From NCBI GenBank assembly GCA_022432975.1, contig CM039516.1:33133157-33197156 (forward strand): DNA of 64,000 nt. The letters are read 5' to 3'. Origin of the DNA: Begonia masoniana (taxonomy: Eukaryota; Streptophyta; Magnoliopsida; Cucurbitales; Begoniaceae). The notes under the pieces were generated by a model. That model made no database searches and was not told the origin of the DNA. It saw only the letters and a program-made list of their open reading frames with translations. How positions within the stretch are numbered: the first letter of the stretch is position 1; the number at the start of each line of letters is the position of its first letter. Made by a program: the position numbers and the translations under genes. Positions 11,789 to 23,388 of this stretch are shown here, piece after piece.

Positions 11789-12274
11789 GCAGAAGAAAAG
11801 GCTCGAAGACTAACTTTTGCCAATTTGAATTCTGAGCCCTAACTGCGAAAGTTATTCACACTCTGTATTCTTCTCTACATCTCTCAATCCTAACTTGAGA
11901 TTCATTTTTGTGAGATTGTAGTCTGAGCTTAATATTTTTACAAACTCAAACTTGTAACGGCAGTGGATTGACGCCCGTGAAGTTCAATCCAAATCTGTAA
12001 AGGCAGTTGATTCGGAGCCCGGAATCCCGATCTGTTATTTCTCGTGAGGAGAAGGGTAAGGATCTTCAAGGGGTGAGCCTTGGAGCGTGGACGTAGGCAG
12101 TTTGGCCGAACCACGTAAAAAGTACTGGTGTTGAATCTCTCTTATTCTCTCTTTATTTTTGATATTACCTTATTTGCTATTAAACTAATTAAGAGAGTAA
12201 CACTAATTGATTATTAGATTAATTTTTTAAAAGTCTAATTCACCCCCCCTCTTAGACAATTCCGGTCCTTCAAT

Positions 12275-12288
12275 TGGTATCAGAGCGA
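12275..12288 (+). other. Sirevirus primer binding site
   Basis: TGGTATCAGAGCGA starts two bases after the LTR end at 12272 and matches the plant initiator-Met tRNA primer site. Confidence 0.9.
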
Positions 12289-12343
12289 GGTTATCTTTGT
12301 CTAAGCTGTAGTTAAACGCTCTGCGTTATATTCTGCTATTACA

Positions 12344-13918
12344 ATGGCATTCAACACTAACACATCACAAATAGAAGGTCAAGCAACCAATAAACCTCCA
12401 TTCTTTGATGGTAGTGATTATGTCTATTGGAAGGCTAGAATGAAAATATTCATTCAAGCCATAGACTATGAAACGTGGTGTATTATAGAGAATGGTCTTT
12501 TTAAGGCCATGAAAACTATTGATGGGAAAAGTATCCCTAAGGACTCTTCTGAGTTAACAGAGTCCGATAAGAGAAATCTGAGCCTTAATGCTAAGGCAGT
12601 AAACACCTTGTACTGTGCTCTAAATAAAGATGAATTCAATAGAGTGCAAGGGTGTGAAAGTGCTCAAAAAATTTGGCACTTATTAGAAGTCACACATGAG
12701 GGAACTAACCAAGTAAAGGAGAGTAAATTGAACATGTTAGTTCACGAATATGAATTGTTTACCATGGAAAAGGATGAGTCTATTTCTTCAATGTTTACTC
12801 GTTTCACTAACATTACTAATGGGTTAAAAGTACTTGGTAAGATGTATTCAGGTGAAGAGTTAATTAGGAAAATTTTGAGATGTTTACCAAGAGCTTGGCA
12901 ACCAAAGGTGACGGCAATACAAGAGGCACGGGATCTCAAGGTTCTCAAGCTTGAGGAACTCATTGGCTCTCTAATGACTCATGAGATAACCATGAGGGCC
13001 AATGACAAGGAGGATCTCAAAGAAAAAGAGATCTCCAAGAGAAAGGACATAGCTCTCAAGGCCTCATCGAGCAAGCCTGATGAATCTGAGGAAGAAGAAG
13101 AAGATGAGGACATTGCCCTCATTACCAGGAGATTCAGCAAATTCCTGCAACGAAAGAGGATGCAGGGAAAAAGGTTTCCAAAGGGTGAAAAGTCTCAAAA
13201 GGACAAGGAGATCACGTGTTTTGGGTGTGGAAAGCCTGGACATATGAAGGCAGATTGTCCACAAGCAAAGAAGGGTCCCAAGAAGTTCAAGAAAAGGGCA
13301 ATGAAGGCCACTTGGGACGATAGTGAAGAAGATACCTCTTCATCAGAGGATGAGGAAGTAGCAAACCTGTGCTTTATGGCACACGAGGACAAGGTTAGTT
13401 CTTCTTCCTCTAGTATTATTAGTGACAGTGATATTGATAACGATGAAGATAATCTAATTGATGCTTTCAATGATTTAGTTAAACAGTTTGGCATGTTAAA
13501 AACTAAATACAATACTTTGAAAAAGGAAAACGCAAACATGGTAGAAATACATGCCGAGAAAACTAATTTGCATGTCAAAGAGATTGATGATCTTAAAAGA
13601 AAAAATGAAGATTTGAATAATATTATTCTGAACTTCACTAAGGGTGAAAAATTATTTAAGATGGTAATAGCAGGTCAGAGAGCAAATTTTGACAAGACCG
13701 GATTAGGGTATGACAAGTCTAATAAAAGGAAAGCCTTTAAAAACTTCTTTGTTAAACCCTCTGTCTGTCATGCATGTAATGAAGCTGGACATAAATCTTT
13801 TGTATGTCCGCTAAAAGCAAACTATATGAAATCAACTGGTAAATTCCAATGGGTTCCTAAGGGAACCAGACCTAACACTAGGACCCAAAAGATTTGGGTA
13901 CCTAAGAAGACAACCTGA
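12344..13918 (+). CDS. Sirevirus gag polyprotein
   Basis: A 524-residue gag starting at the ATG 70 bp after the primer site. The N-terminal part (about residues 15-220) matches the copia gag domain, opening with PPFFDGSDYVYWKARM. It is followed by a lysine/glutamate-rich stretch, a CCHC knuckle at about residue 292 (CFGCGKPGHMKADC), an acidic serine-rich region, a coiled-coil-like segment (about 380-440), and a second CCHC knuckle near 476 (CHACNEAGHKSFVC). Two separated knuckles and a long charged linker suit Sirevirus gag. The product would package the element RNA in cytoplasmic particles. The frame is open throughout; pol follows in another frame after only a few bases. Confidence 0.92.
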   Translation: MAFNTNTSQIEGQATNKPPFFDGSDYVYWKARMKIFIQAIDYETWCIIENGLFKAMKTIDGKSIPKDSSELTESDKRNLSLNAKAVNTLYCALNKDEFNRVQGCESAQKIWHLLEVTHEGTNQVKESKLNMLVHEYELFTMEKDESISSMFTRFTNITNGLKVLGKMYSGEELIRKILRCLPRAWQPKVTAIQEARDLKVLKLEELIGSLMTHEITMRANDKEDLKEKEISKRKDIALKASSSKPDESEEEEEDEDIALITRRFSKFLQRKRMQGKRFPKGEKSQKDKEITCFGCGKPGHMKADCPQAKKGPKKFKKRAMKATWDDSEEDTSSSEDEEVANLCFMAHEDKVSSSSSSIISDSDIDNDEDNLIDAFNDLVKQFGMLKTKYNTLKKENANMVEIHAEKTNLHVKEIDDLKRKNEDLNNIILNFTKGEKLFKMVIAGQRANFDKTGLGYDKSNKRKAFKNFFVKPSVCHACNEAGHKSFVCPLKANYMKSTGKFQWVPKGTRPNTRTQKIWVPKKTT

Positions 13919-13926
13919 TTTCTGTT

Positions 13927-16900
13927 TTGCAGGTTGACTGCTCTCCCGGAACAAATCTGTGGTACCTTGACAGTGGTTGCTCAAGGCATATGACGGGAGA
14001 CTCAACCAAGTTTGCTGTTGTCAACAAGAAGAAAGGTAGTGTCACTTTTGGTGGAAACCAAAAGGGCAAAATCGTTGGCATCGGCAATATAGGTAATCCT
14101 TCCCATCCTACTATTGAAAATGTTTTACTTGTAGAAGGATTAAAGCATAATCTGCTAAGCATAAGTCAGCTGTGTGACAAGGGCTATAAAGTAACTTTCA
14201 AATCAAATGTCTGTGTGATCAAAGACATTTCAACTAATCATATTTTGTTTAAAGGATTTAAAAAAGAAAATGTCTATATTGTTGATCTGAATGTTTTTTA
14301 GCATGTTGATGAGAAGTGTTTTGTTGTTAATTCTCTTAATGACTGTTGGTCTTGGCATAGAAGATTAGGACACGTAGGGATGGATACCTTAGCTAAGATT
14401 ACTAAGGAGAATTTAGTTAGAGGGATCCCTAAGATATCCTTCGAGAAGGATAAAGTCTGTGAAGCTTGTCAAATGGGCAAGCAGATCAAAAGCTCTTTTG
14501 CATCAAAGAATGCAATCTCCACTTCTAAGCCTCTCCAACTTCTTCACATGGACCTCTTCGGTCCTTCCAATATAGCAAGCCTAGGCGGCAAATTCTATGC
14601 CTTTGTTATTATAGATGACTTCTCTAGATTTACTTGGGTTTATTTTCTGAAGTCTAAGGATGAGACTTTTGATACTTTCTCTAGCTTTAGGAAAAGAGTA
14701 CAAAATGAAAAGGAGCTCACTATTGTTGCTATTCGTAGTGATCATGGTGGAGAGTTTGAAAATGAGAAATTTGAACTCTTGTGTCTCAAATATGGAATTG
14801 AGCACAATTTCTCTTCTCCTAGGACCCCTCAGCAAAATGGTGTTGTTGAGAGGAAGAATAGGTCCCTTCAAGAGCTTGCTAGGACTATGCTAAATGAAAA
14901 CAACCTTCCAAAGTATTTCTGGGCTGAAGCTGTAGCAACAGCCTGTTATGTGCTTAATCGGGTCTCCATAAGACTTATTCTATAGAAAACTCCCTATGAA
15001 CTTTGGAATGGCAAGACTCCTACTGTTAAGTATTTTAGAGCTTTCGGTTGCAAATGTTTCATTCTTAATACTAAGGATAACTTAGAAAAATTCGATTCCA
15101 AATCCGATCTTGGAATTTTTCTAGGATATTCTTTGACCAGTAAAGCATACAGAGTTTTCAATAGGAGAACTCTTGTTGTAGAGGAATCTGTTCATGTCAA
15201 TTTTGATGAGACTCCTCACCCATTAATCAATGTGGTTGAGGATGATTCCTTGGAAAAACAACTGGATTCCCTTTCCTTAGAAAAGCCTACAGATCCCATT
15301 CAAGTAGAAAAATCTTTAGAACCTTCTCCTATTCCTCATGATTTAGTTTCTGTCAAGGATGAAAATCCTGCTCTTCCTAGAGATTGGAAATTCATCAAAG
15401 ACCATCCATTAGATGAAGTCTTAGGTGATCCTTCTTTAGGGGTTAAGACTAGAGCCTCTCTTAGAAATCTCTGTGCCAATGTGGCATTTATCTCTCAAAT
15501 AGAGCCTAAGAAATTTGAGGAGGCCGAGAATGATGAAAATTGGATTTTAGCTATGCAAGAGGAGCTAAATCAATTTGAAAGGAGCAAAGTATGGGAACTT
15601 GTTCCACGGCCAAAGGATTATCCCATTATTGGAACTAAGTGGGTCTTTAAGAATAAATTGGACGAGAATGGGATTATTGTCAGAAATAAGGCTAGACTAG
15701 TTGCTAAGGAATACTCTCAGGAAGAGGGTATTGATTTTGAAGAATCTTTTGCCCCTGTAGCTCGTTTGGAATCTATTAGAATGCTTTTAGCTTTTGCCTG
15801 CTACATGAACTTCACACTCTTTCAAATGGATGTAAAGAGTGCCTTTTTAAATGGATATATCTTGGAAGAAGTTTATGTAGAGCAGCCCTTAGGATTTGAA
15901 TCCTTTGATAAACCTGATCATGTATTTAAACTTAGGAAAGCTCTCTATGGTCTTAAGCAGGCTCCTAGGGCTTGGTATGATAGGTTGAAGAATTTCCTTG
16001 AGGAAAGAAATTTCAAAAAGGGTAATTCTGATTCAACTCTATTTACCATGCAAAAGGATGCAGACATCTTGTTAGTTCAAATATATGTCGATGACATTAT
16101 TTTTGGATCTACAAATGTCAGTTTGTGCAATGAGTTTTCCTCCCTCATGCAAAGTGAGTTTGAAATGAGTATGATGGGTGAGTTAAAGTTTTTCTTAGGA
16201 TTCCAGATTAGTCAATCTCCTGTTGGAATTTTCTTCTGTCAAGAAAAGTATATTAAGGAACTTCTTAAGAAGTTTGGTTTAGAATCTGTCAAATCCTCTA
16301 GAACTCCCATGAGTACCACTACTAAATTGGACAAGGATGAAAATGGTATAAGTGTGGATATAAAGAAATATCGTGGTATGATTGGTTCACTGTTATATCT
16401 GACTGCAAGTAGGCCAAATATACTCTTTAGTGTGTGCCTATGTGCTAGGTTTCAGGCTGCCCCTAAGGAATCTCATTTATCTGCAGTAAAAAGGATTTTC
16501 AAATATTTGAGTGGGACTTATGACTTAGGTTTATGGTATCCTAAGGGAACTTCCTTTGATCTGATAGAATATTCAGTTCTGACTATGCTGGTAGTCTAGT
16601 TGATAGGAAGAGCACCAGTGGCACTTGTCAATTTTTAGGAGAATCCCTAGTGTCTTGGTATTCTAAGAAACAGAATTCTGTTGCACTCTCAACTGCAGAA
16701 AGTGAATATATTGCTGCAGGCAGTTGTTGTGCACAAATGTTATAGATGAAACAAACACTAGAAGACTATAATCTGTTTTATAATAGGATTCCTATTCGGT
16801 GTGATAACACCAGTGCCATCAACATTTCTAAAAATCCTATTCAGCACTCTAGAACCAAACATATTGATGTTAGGTATCATTTCATTAGAGATCATGTTCA

Positions 16901-17033
16901 AAGAGGAGATATCACTCTAGAGTTTGTTAATTCTGTAGATCAACTTGCAGACATATTTACCAAGCCTTTAGATGAGAAGACCTTCAATAATATTAGAATC
17001 AGGCTAGGACTCATTCGGGTTGGGAAAAACTAA
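13927..17033 (+). pseudogene. Sirevirus pol, broken by stops and a frameshift
   Basis: Domains in order: aspartic protease (DSGCSRHMT near 13970); integrase zinc region (WHRRLGHVGMDTL near 14355) and catalytic core (LHMDLFGP; RSDHGGEF; NGVVERKNRSLQ, giving D, D and E); reverse transcriptase (about 15600-16400, with [25 protein letters not shown] and YVDDIIFG); RNase H (ALSTAESEYIA near 16690; KHIDVRYHF near 16860). The frame is broken by in-frame stops at 14299-14301 and 14983-14985, a one-base frameshift near 16576, and a stop just before 16746. Pol is offset from gag by one frame. Protease-integrase-RT order is diagnostic of copia. It cannot make a full polyprotein. Confidence 0.93.
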
Positions 17034-17368
17034 GGGTATTCCTCTGTTATTAGATCCTATGTAATTGTGTGTTTCTGTGTTGTGAAGCGCGGGTAGATAC
17101 TGTGTATTTCTCTAAGTCATCGGTAGTTACATCTCTATCGGCAGATGCAGTGTTTTCTATCCCATTGGAAGCTGTACTGCTCAATCTGCCGACACGTGTA
17201 ACCCATCGGAAGATGTATTCCTCAATCTGCCGACACGTATGTCTTCTTCGTCTGGCGATGAGTTATTTCTTTTAAATTCATTCTTCTTCGCCCAGACACT
17301 TTACTTTTCGCGCTCTTTCTGTAAACCCTTGCCCTACCAAATCTTCTCTGTCGAATCCTCTTCTAGAA

Positions 17369-19526
17369 ATGGAATTTCAAGGTCAATCATCTCGTGCCGT
17401 TTCCAAACTGACCAAGAAGAAGGCCAATGTTTCTGATCGTCCTTCCCGAGAGATTCCTCGTGGAACGGAGTGGCCAACCTACTTCTTTCTTACTCAAGCT
17501 GCTGAGGTAAAGTACCACAATGACTATAAGTTCAAATCGTTAATTCCTAGTAAGGGTATTTCTTTTGAAGAGTTAGCCGGAATGGACTTTATTGAACCCT
17601 TGACGGATCTCGGGTTAATAGGTCTCTTTGAGACCGAATCATTCTACTACCCGGAAGCGATTAGGATGTTTTATGCAAACCTTAGCTTCACCTCTGATTA
17701 CCCTTCCATTAAGAGCTACGTATACAACACTCTCATAGAAATTACTCCTCAGTCCATAAATGCCCTTCTGGGAGCTCCTCATTTGGATAACTGCCCTTAC
17801 AAGTATGTGACAGGCCCTGAGCTACTCTTCTTTGGAACTTCTGATGGACTACAAGTTTCTCAGGGAAATTACTGTGGACCCCAATTCATCCCCTGATCCG
17901 TTAAAGGGCAAACATCTGACCCCTAGAGCCAGAGTTTTTCGTCATATGATTGATTTCAATATTGTTCCCAAGGGTGGACATTATGATGAGGTGAGCGCAA
18001 TGGAACTGTTTGTTCTGTATGCAATCTATCTCAAGACACCCTTCAACATTGGCTATATAGTTGTTCGAAGGATGATTCTTGCTGTATCCTCCAGGGCTAC
18101 TTCTCTACCGTATAATCTGCTTCTCATGCGGTTATTTGCTCGTCTTGAGGTTGTCCTTCCTGAGGAGGAGGAGCCTGTGAGACTTCTACCCTCCAATTTT
18201 TATTCCTCTTCCACTCTCAACAAGATGGGTTTCAAAAGTATCGTAAAAGGAAAACCTGCTGTGGATAAGGCTAAGACAAAGGTTTCTTTGGCAGCACCTG
18301 TCAGGCGTGGTAAAAGAAAACTTATCTTGCCAGATGAATCCACTGCTGAAGGAGGAGATGAAACAGTAAGTCCAGACCGTGTTGTTTCTCAATCTCAGGA
18401 TTCAAGCCCCCCACCTTCTCCTCTAGTGCGTAAGCGCAGGATTGCTCCTTCCTCCATGGCACCTATTTCAGAGGCCACCTCTGCTCCCTCATCTGTGTCA
18501 CTACCTATTCCTGAACATCCCCTTTCACCTCCACCTTCTCTCATACTACCTTCTAAGCCTGTTTTTCCTTCCATCTCTCCGGTGATGCGAGCAATTTCCT
18601 CAATACTCACTCATGGTCGTCCAGCTCTACCATCTCCAGTTCCTCCACCTCCCTCTCCACCTACACTTCCCTTACCATCTTCAGCTCCTCCATCTCCAAA
18701 CCCTGAACCTTCAGCTCCTCCATCTCCCGATCAGCAAGAGGTGCTCCCTCCATCACCAGTTCAACCTGCTCCAATCGCTCTGCAAGTCCAACCCCTTCTC
18801 TCCAATACTCTTGCAACTCCCCTGACATATCACAGGAGATTTTCCTTCACTGAGGCTCAGTATAATGAGATGCAAGCCTCTATTACCAACCTTGGCACTG
18901 CCCTCAGTACCCTCCAAAGTAAAATTGATAAGAATCATCAGGACATGGGCATTGCTTTGGATACAGGTCTTGGCCTGCTGTCTACAAAAGTTGATGGTGA
19001 TAGGCGAATGGTTGTCAGGGAACTTGAGAAACTCCAATCTTCCATTGCCGCTTTGACACCTGAACCTGACCCTGAACCCGAACCATCAAGTTCTGGTCTC
19101 AATGTTCCCGAGGCCTGCTTTGAAGATTTGTTTCTTCCCCTCTCCAGGCCTGCTGTTATTGAAGATGTGCGCTTCATGTCCCTAGATATTCATGAGGCTG
19201 AGCTCCAGTTCACACCTCCTACATCTTCCTCTGCTCCTGCATCTTCCTCTCCTCCAGCCTGTCCATTGGAAGCTTCTCCTCCACCATGTATGGATGTGTG
19301 TTCTAGTCCTTCTGTCGAGTCTCCTCCTTGCTTGGACGTGGAGGTGTCCCGAGAGCCTTCTCCACCTCCTGCTCCTTGTTTGGCAATGGTGGTCTATCAA
19401 TCACCTCTCCCTCGAGATCTTGCATTTCTTCAAGCTATGGTGGATGCATTTTTCAATCCCCACCGTGACGTGCCCTCTTATGTTCAGAGAGCCTTTTGGA
19501 ATCGTCATTTAGATCTCTTCAAATAG
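17369..19526 (+). pseudogene. Sirevirus envelope-like ORF, frameshifted
   Basis: Two overlapping frames: 17369-17896 (ATG start, 175 residues) and its continuation in another frame ending at 19526. The first part and the start of the second resemble the putative plant transposon protein domain seen in the extra ORF of Sireviruses (a globular stretch with FYANLSF, SINALLGAP, HLTPRARVFRHMI). A long proline/serine-rich tract follows (about 18400-18830), then a coiled coil (about 18860-19060), another proline-rich stretch and a short C-terminal end. A proline-rich plus coiled-coil C-terminus after pol is typical of the SIRE1-type envelope-like gene; its role is unproven. The break lies between about 17830 and 17896. 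No clear transmembrane segment is visible. Confidence 0.8.
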
Positions 19527-19625
19527 TGATTTTTAGTTATATACATTTTTTTTAGTTGCTTTTTTTTAATGACTATTGTTTTTACTAAACATACTCTGAT
19601 GTTGAATGCATTGTTTTTTTGATAA

Positions 19626-19642
19626 TGTCAATGGGGGAGAAT
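19626..19642 (+). other. Polypurine-tract-like sequence
   Basis: GTCAATGGGGGAGAATA lies 100 bp after the envelope-like ORF. Sireviruses carry such GGGGGAGA tracts between the last ORF and the 3' LTR. It is not adjacent to a recognisable LTR start here, because the beginning of the 3' LTR is missing or replaced by 59-bp repeats from 19731. Confidence 0.5.
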
Positions 19643-19730
19643 ACTATATTTGATTGAGTCTGACTAGATAATAGTCTATGGATATATCATTCTTTGGATA
19701 TACTCTGTGTTTTTTGGATTTGCTCTGAAT

Positions 19731-20232
19731 CGTTTTTGAAGATATCTACCGATGACGTGGTCAGTGCTTATATGTTTCATCTGCCGAAGCGTTTTTGAAG
19801 ATATCTACCGATGACGTGGTCAGTGCTTATATGTTTCATCTGCCGAAGCGTTTTTGAAGATATCTACCGATGACGTGGTCAGTGCTTATATGTTTCATCT
19901 GCCGAAGCGTTTTTGAAGATATCTACCGATGACGTGGTCAGTGCTTATATGTTTCATCTGCCGAAGCGTTTTTGAAGATATCTACCGATGACGTGGTCAG
20001 TGCTTATATGTTTCATCTGCCGAAGCGTTTTTGAAGATATCTACCGATGACGTGGTCAGTGCTTATATGTTTCATCTGCCGAAGCGTTTTTGAAGATATC
20101 TACCGATGACGTGGTCAGTGCTTATATGTTTCATCTGCCGAAGCGTTTTTGAAGATATCTACCGATGACGTGGTCAGTGCTTATATGTTTCATCTGCCGA
20201 AGCGTTTTTGAAGATATCTACCGATGACGTTC
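19731..20232. repeat. 59-bp tandem repeat, eight full copies plus a partial
   Basis: Units start at 19731, 19790, 19849 and so on every 59 bp to 20203 and are essentially identical. Each has GATGACGTGGTCAG, which holds the bZIP-type core TGACGTGG. Confidence 0.95.
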
Positions 20233-20492
20233 ATGTCAAGGTGCATTTGCCGATAACTGTTGAAGCTACTCCTGCCGATGCCGGTTTGTAACGTGTTGAG
20301 GTGCATATGCCGATAACATTTACAAGTCTCATCTGCCCGTGAAGCTCTAAGCGAGCATCTACCGAATGACGTGTCAAGATGGATCTGCGATAGCATTTGA
20401 CACTACTCATACCGATGATATTTAAGGACACATCTGCCGATGATGTTTTTAAGCAGCTCCTGCCGATTGACTAAACGACAAAAGAGATGCTG

Positions 20493-20670
20493 CGTGGTCA
20501 GTGCTTATATGTTTCATCTGCCGAAGCGTTTTTGAAGATATCTACTGATGACGTGGTCAGTGCTTATATGTTTCATCTGCCGAAGCGTTTTTGAAGATAT
20601 CTACCGATGACGTGGTCAGTGCTTATATGTTTCATCTGCCGAAGCGTTTTTGAAGATATCTGCCGATGAC
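20493..20670. repeat. 59-bp tandem repeat, second block of about three copies
   Basis: The same unit as at 19731-20232, separated from it by about 260 bp of ordinary LTR sequence. One unit has CTACTGATGACG in place of CTACCGATGACG. Confidence 0.9.
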
Positions 20671-21717
20671 GTGTCAAGATGGATCTGCCGATAGCATTTG
20701 ACACTACTCATACCGATGATATTTAAGGACACATCTGCCGATGATGTTTTTAAGCAGCTCCTGCCGATTGACTAAACGACAAAAGGAGATGCTGACTAAA
20801 GCTTGCACCTACCGATCACGTTTGACAATGCTCCTGCCAATGGAGTTTAAAGGTGCTTCTGCCGATAAAAGTTTAAGATGCTTCTGCCGATAAAAGTTTA
20901 AGATGCTTCTGCCAATGGAATTCAAGGATACACCTGCCGATGGATTTTTAGGATACATCTGCCGATGGCATTTCAAGCTGCATCCACCGATGACGTGTCT
21001 CTGCTCATAAGTTGCATCTGCCGATGAACTTCCACCAGAATTCAAAGTTAGCAGCGAAGCTACAGTGACGTCGTTTTCAGCATTAACTCCAAACCTTAAT
21101 GGCGACGACGAACAACATTTTCAGAAGCAACGGATAGCTGCTTCAGTACGGATGCTTCCCAACGGTAACATTTTAACATTTGAAGAAAGAAGCATTCAAT
21201 TCTCTGAAGCAATTTTATACAGAGTATTTAAGCAGAAGAAAAGGCTCGAAGACTAACTTTTGCCAATTTGAATTCTGAGCCCTAACTGCGAAAGTTATTC
21301 ACACTCTGTATTCTTCTCTACATCTCTCAATCCTAACTTGAGATTCATTTTTGTGAGATTGTAGTCTGAGCTTAATATTTTTACAAACTCAAACTTGTAA
21401 CGGCAGTGGATTGACGCCCGTGAAGTTCAATCCAAATCTGTAAAGGCAGTTGATTCAGAGCCCGGAATCCCGATCTGTTATTTCTCGTGAGGAGAAGGGT
21501 AAGGATCTTCAAGGGGTGAGCCTTGGAGCGTGGACGTAGGCAGTTTGGCCGAACCACGTAAAAAGTACTGGTGTTGAATCTCTCTTATTCTCTCTTTATT
21601 TTTGATATTACCTTATTTGCTATTAAACTAATTAAGAAAATAACACTAATTGATTATTAGATTAATTTTTTAAAAGTCTAATTCACCCCTCTTAGACAAT
21701 TCCGGTCCTTCAGCTTT

Positions 21718-22843
21718 TTCAACATACCACAGTTTTCCTTTTTCAAGGCTTTATACTTAGATTTGAGCGTATTGAATTGTTCATGCAATTATTCAAAAGC
21801 TTCTAACAATTCATTTGCATCGAAACTTTCTTCCAAACCACTAAAAGAATTATGTTCTTTATTATGAAGCACATGTTTGTCACTTCTTCATCCTCATAAT
21901 GTGTCTTCATCGTTGTCATCCCAAGTGGCCTCCATTGTTTTTTTTTCTTGAAGGCTTTTAGAGCCTTCTTAACTTGAAGACACTTAGTTTTGAAGTGTCT
22001 CGGCTTATCACATTCAAAGCAATTGAGATCTTCCTTCTTTGAGGTCTTTGTCAGCTTCTTTCCTTGCCATTTTCTCTGAGGATTTTCGTACGATGAATGC
22101 AATCTTTTCAACGTCATATTATTTATTTGATTCAACTTGATGGCTTGATGAGCCTAAGTATGTCCTTATTTTTTGGAGACTTTTTTCTCCTGTAGCTCTT
22201 CCTCCTCATTTGTCTCCATCGTGATCTCCCGAGTCATTAGAGATATGATAAGTTCCTCAATCTTTAACACCTTGAGATCACGTGCTTCTTGGATTGTCAT
22301 AGTCTTTTATTGCTACAATCTTGGTTGACGAAATTTTTCTCACCAACTCTTCTTTAGGGTAAGTCCTACCAAAAGCTCAAACTATTAGTAATGTTAATGA
22401 AACGAGTAAATGTTTGGCTTATTATTTCATCTATGTCCACGACAAATCATTGTGCACAAGTAAACTCATTTTACTTTCTTTAACTTGATTTTTGCCTTAG
22501 TGTATGACTTCAAGCAACCTCCATATTTCACATGCAACATTACAACTTTACAATATTAAATTCATTTCTATTTAAAGCACAATATAATGTATTCATTGTC
22601 TTAGCATTTCACATAATTTCCGTCTATCTAAAAATCAATTTTAAGGGAAACTTAGGAACATTTATACCTCTTTTTTGTTTAATTAGATATATAATGACTA
22701 TTTTAATTATGTACCATAAATCATAGTCTAACGAATATATATCATCATTTGTGATTTCAATAAACATAATCATTACCATCAAAGAAATATCGTCTAGATA
22801 TAGATTGACCCTCAAAATGTTCATTGTTCATAGTAACTGCCAT
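21718..22843 (-). pseudogene. Old copia gag, N-terminal and middle part (split)
   Basis: On the minus strand the N-terminus lies near 22843, where a frame reads NNEHFEGQS and then FFDGNDYVY, the copia gag opening. The middle part is scattered over several frames, and a zinc-knuckle region is visible at 22000-22100 (CFECDKPRHFKTKC). Many stops and frameshifts are present. The C-terminal piece is at 9882-10108, beyond the inserted Sirevirus. Upstream the gag is cut at its start by the solo LTR at 22852. Confidence 0.75.
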
Positions 22844-23388
22844 ATATAAAATGTAACACCCGACTTTAATTAAAAATTTAAAATAACAGATAAATCTATT
22901 AAGTATAATCGATGAATGAAATTTTAGTATAATGTAGGTTAGGTTGAAGAATGAGTAAGTAAGGGCATAAGGGTAATTGGCAAATTTGAAAGTGGATAAG
23001 GTATTTAAGGCAAAAAGTTTAGAGTAGCCGCCACCACTACTCATTTTCTTTTCCCTTTTGGTCTTCAGCTCGAACGGCAGAAATCTCTAGGCGACTCTCC
23101 TGCCCGATTCTCCTTCAACCTAGGTAAGCCCTCCTTGTTTTCTTGCGATTTTAGTAGTTAGATAGCTGAGGGAGTACAATGTGAGGAGTTTCGAGGAATG
23201 TTGTGATTTAGAGTAGGTTCGGGCTGAGCGCCTATTGAGAATACCCGAGTTGTGGGGTTTCAAATTTTGTTCCTCAAACTCCTGTATTGATTCTGTGAAG
23301 TTTAGTGAAAGTTTGATATATGTACTATTATGATTTTAGGTGAGCGAGCTTCTGAAGTAGCACTTAGCCAAGCGATTTCCAGGGATCT

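Larger units (their letters stand above)
10114..12272 (+). mobile_element. Sirevirus 5' LTR
   Basis: The 2159-bp LTR runs from TGTTGACTTATAG to CCGGTCCTTCA. It carries about three 59-bp units (10503-10705), about 23 units of a 25-bp repeat (10889-11460) and many CATCTGCCGATG motifs. A likely core promoter is TATTTAA at 11782-11788. The first roughly 200 bp have no counterpart in the 3' LTR. Confidence 0.9.
10114..21712 (+). mobile_element. Sirevirus (Ty1/copia) element, full extent
   Basis: The element is bounded by TGTTGAC at 10114 and CCGGTCCTTCA at 21712, flanked by a GCTTT target duplication on both sides (10109-10113, 21713-21717). Order: 5' LTR, initiator-Met primer site, gag, pol (protease, integrase, reverse transcriptase, RNase H), an envelope-like ORF, a purine-rich stretch and the 3' LTR. 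The copia domain order plus an extra ORF after pol identifies the Sirevirus (SIRE/Maximus) lineage. Pol and the extra ORF are broken, so it is not autonomous now. The distal LTR parts are nearly identical, so insertion was recent. Confidence 0.93.
19731..21712 (+). mobile_element. Sirevirus 3' LTR (start missing)
   Basis: From about 20230 to 21712 it matches the 5' LTR closely, with only a few substitutions in the last 800 bp. Upstream it is replaced by 59-bp repeats, and the first roughly 200 bp of the 5' LTR (10114-10310) have no match. A segment with TGATATTTAAGGACACATCT is present twice (about 20410 and 20720), showing internal duplication. The LTR ends with CCGGTCCTTCA followed by the GCTTT target duplication. 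Confidence 0.85.

Noticed and set aside
11622..11813. 63-codon frame conserved in both Sirevirus LTRs (also 21065-21256)
   Set aside because: It starts at GTG and crosses the probable TATA box; conservation only reflects LTR identity.
18395..18825. Opposite-strand and alternative frames in the proline-rich part of the envelope-like ORF
   Set aside because: Low-complexity CT-rich sequence opens other frames; the plus-strand frame alone fits the element context.
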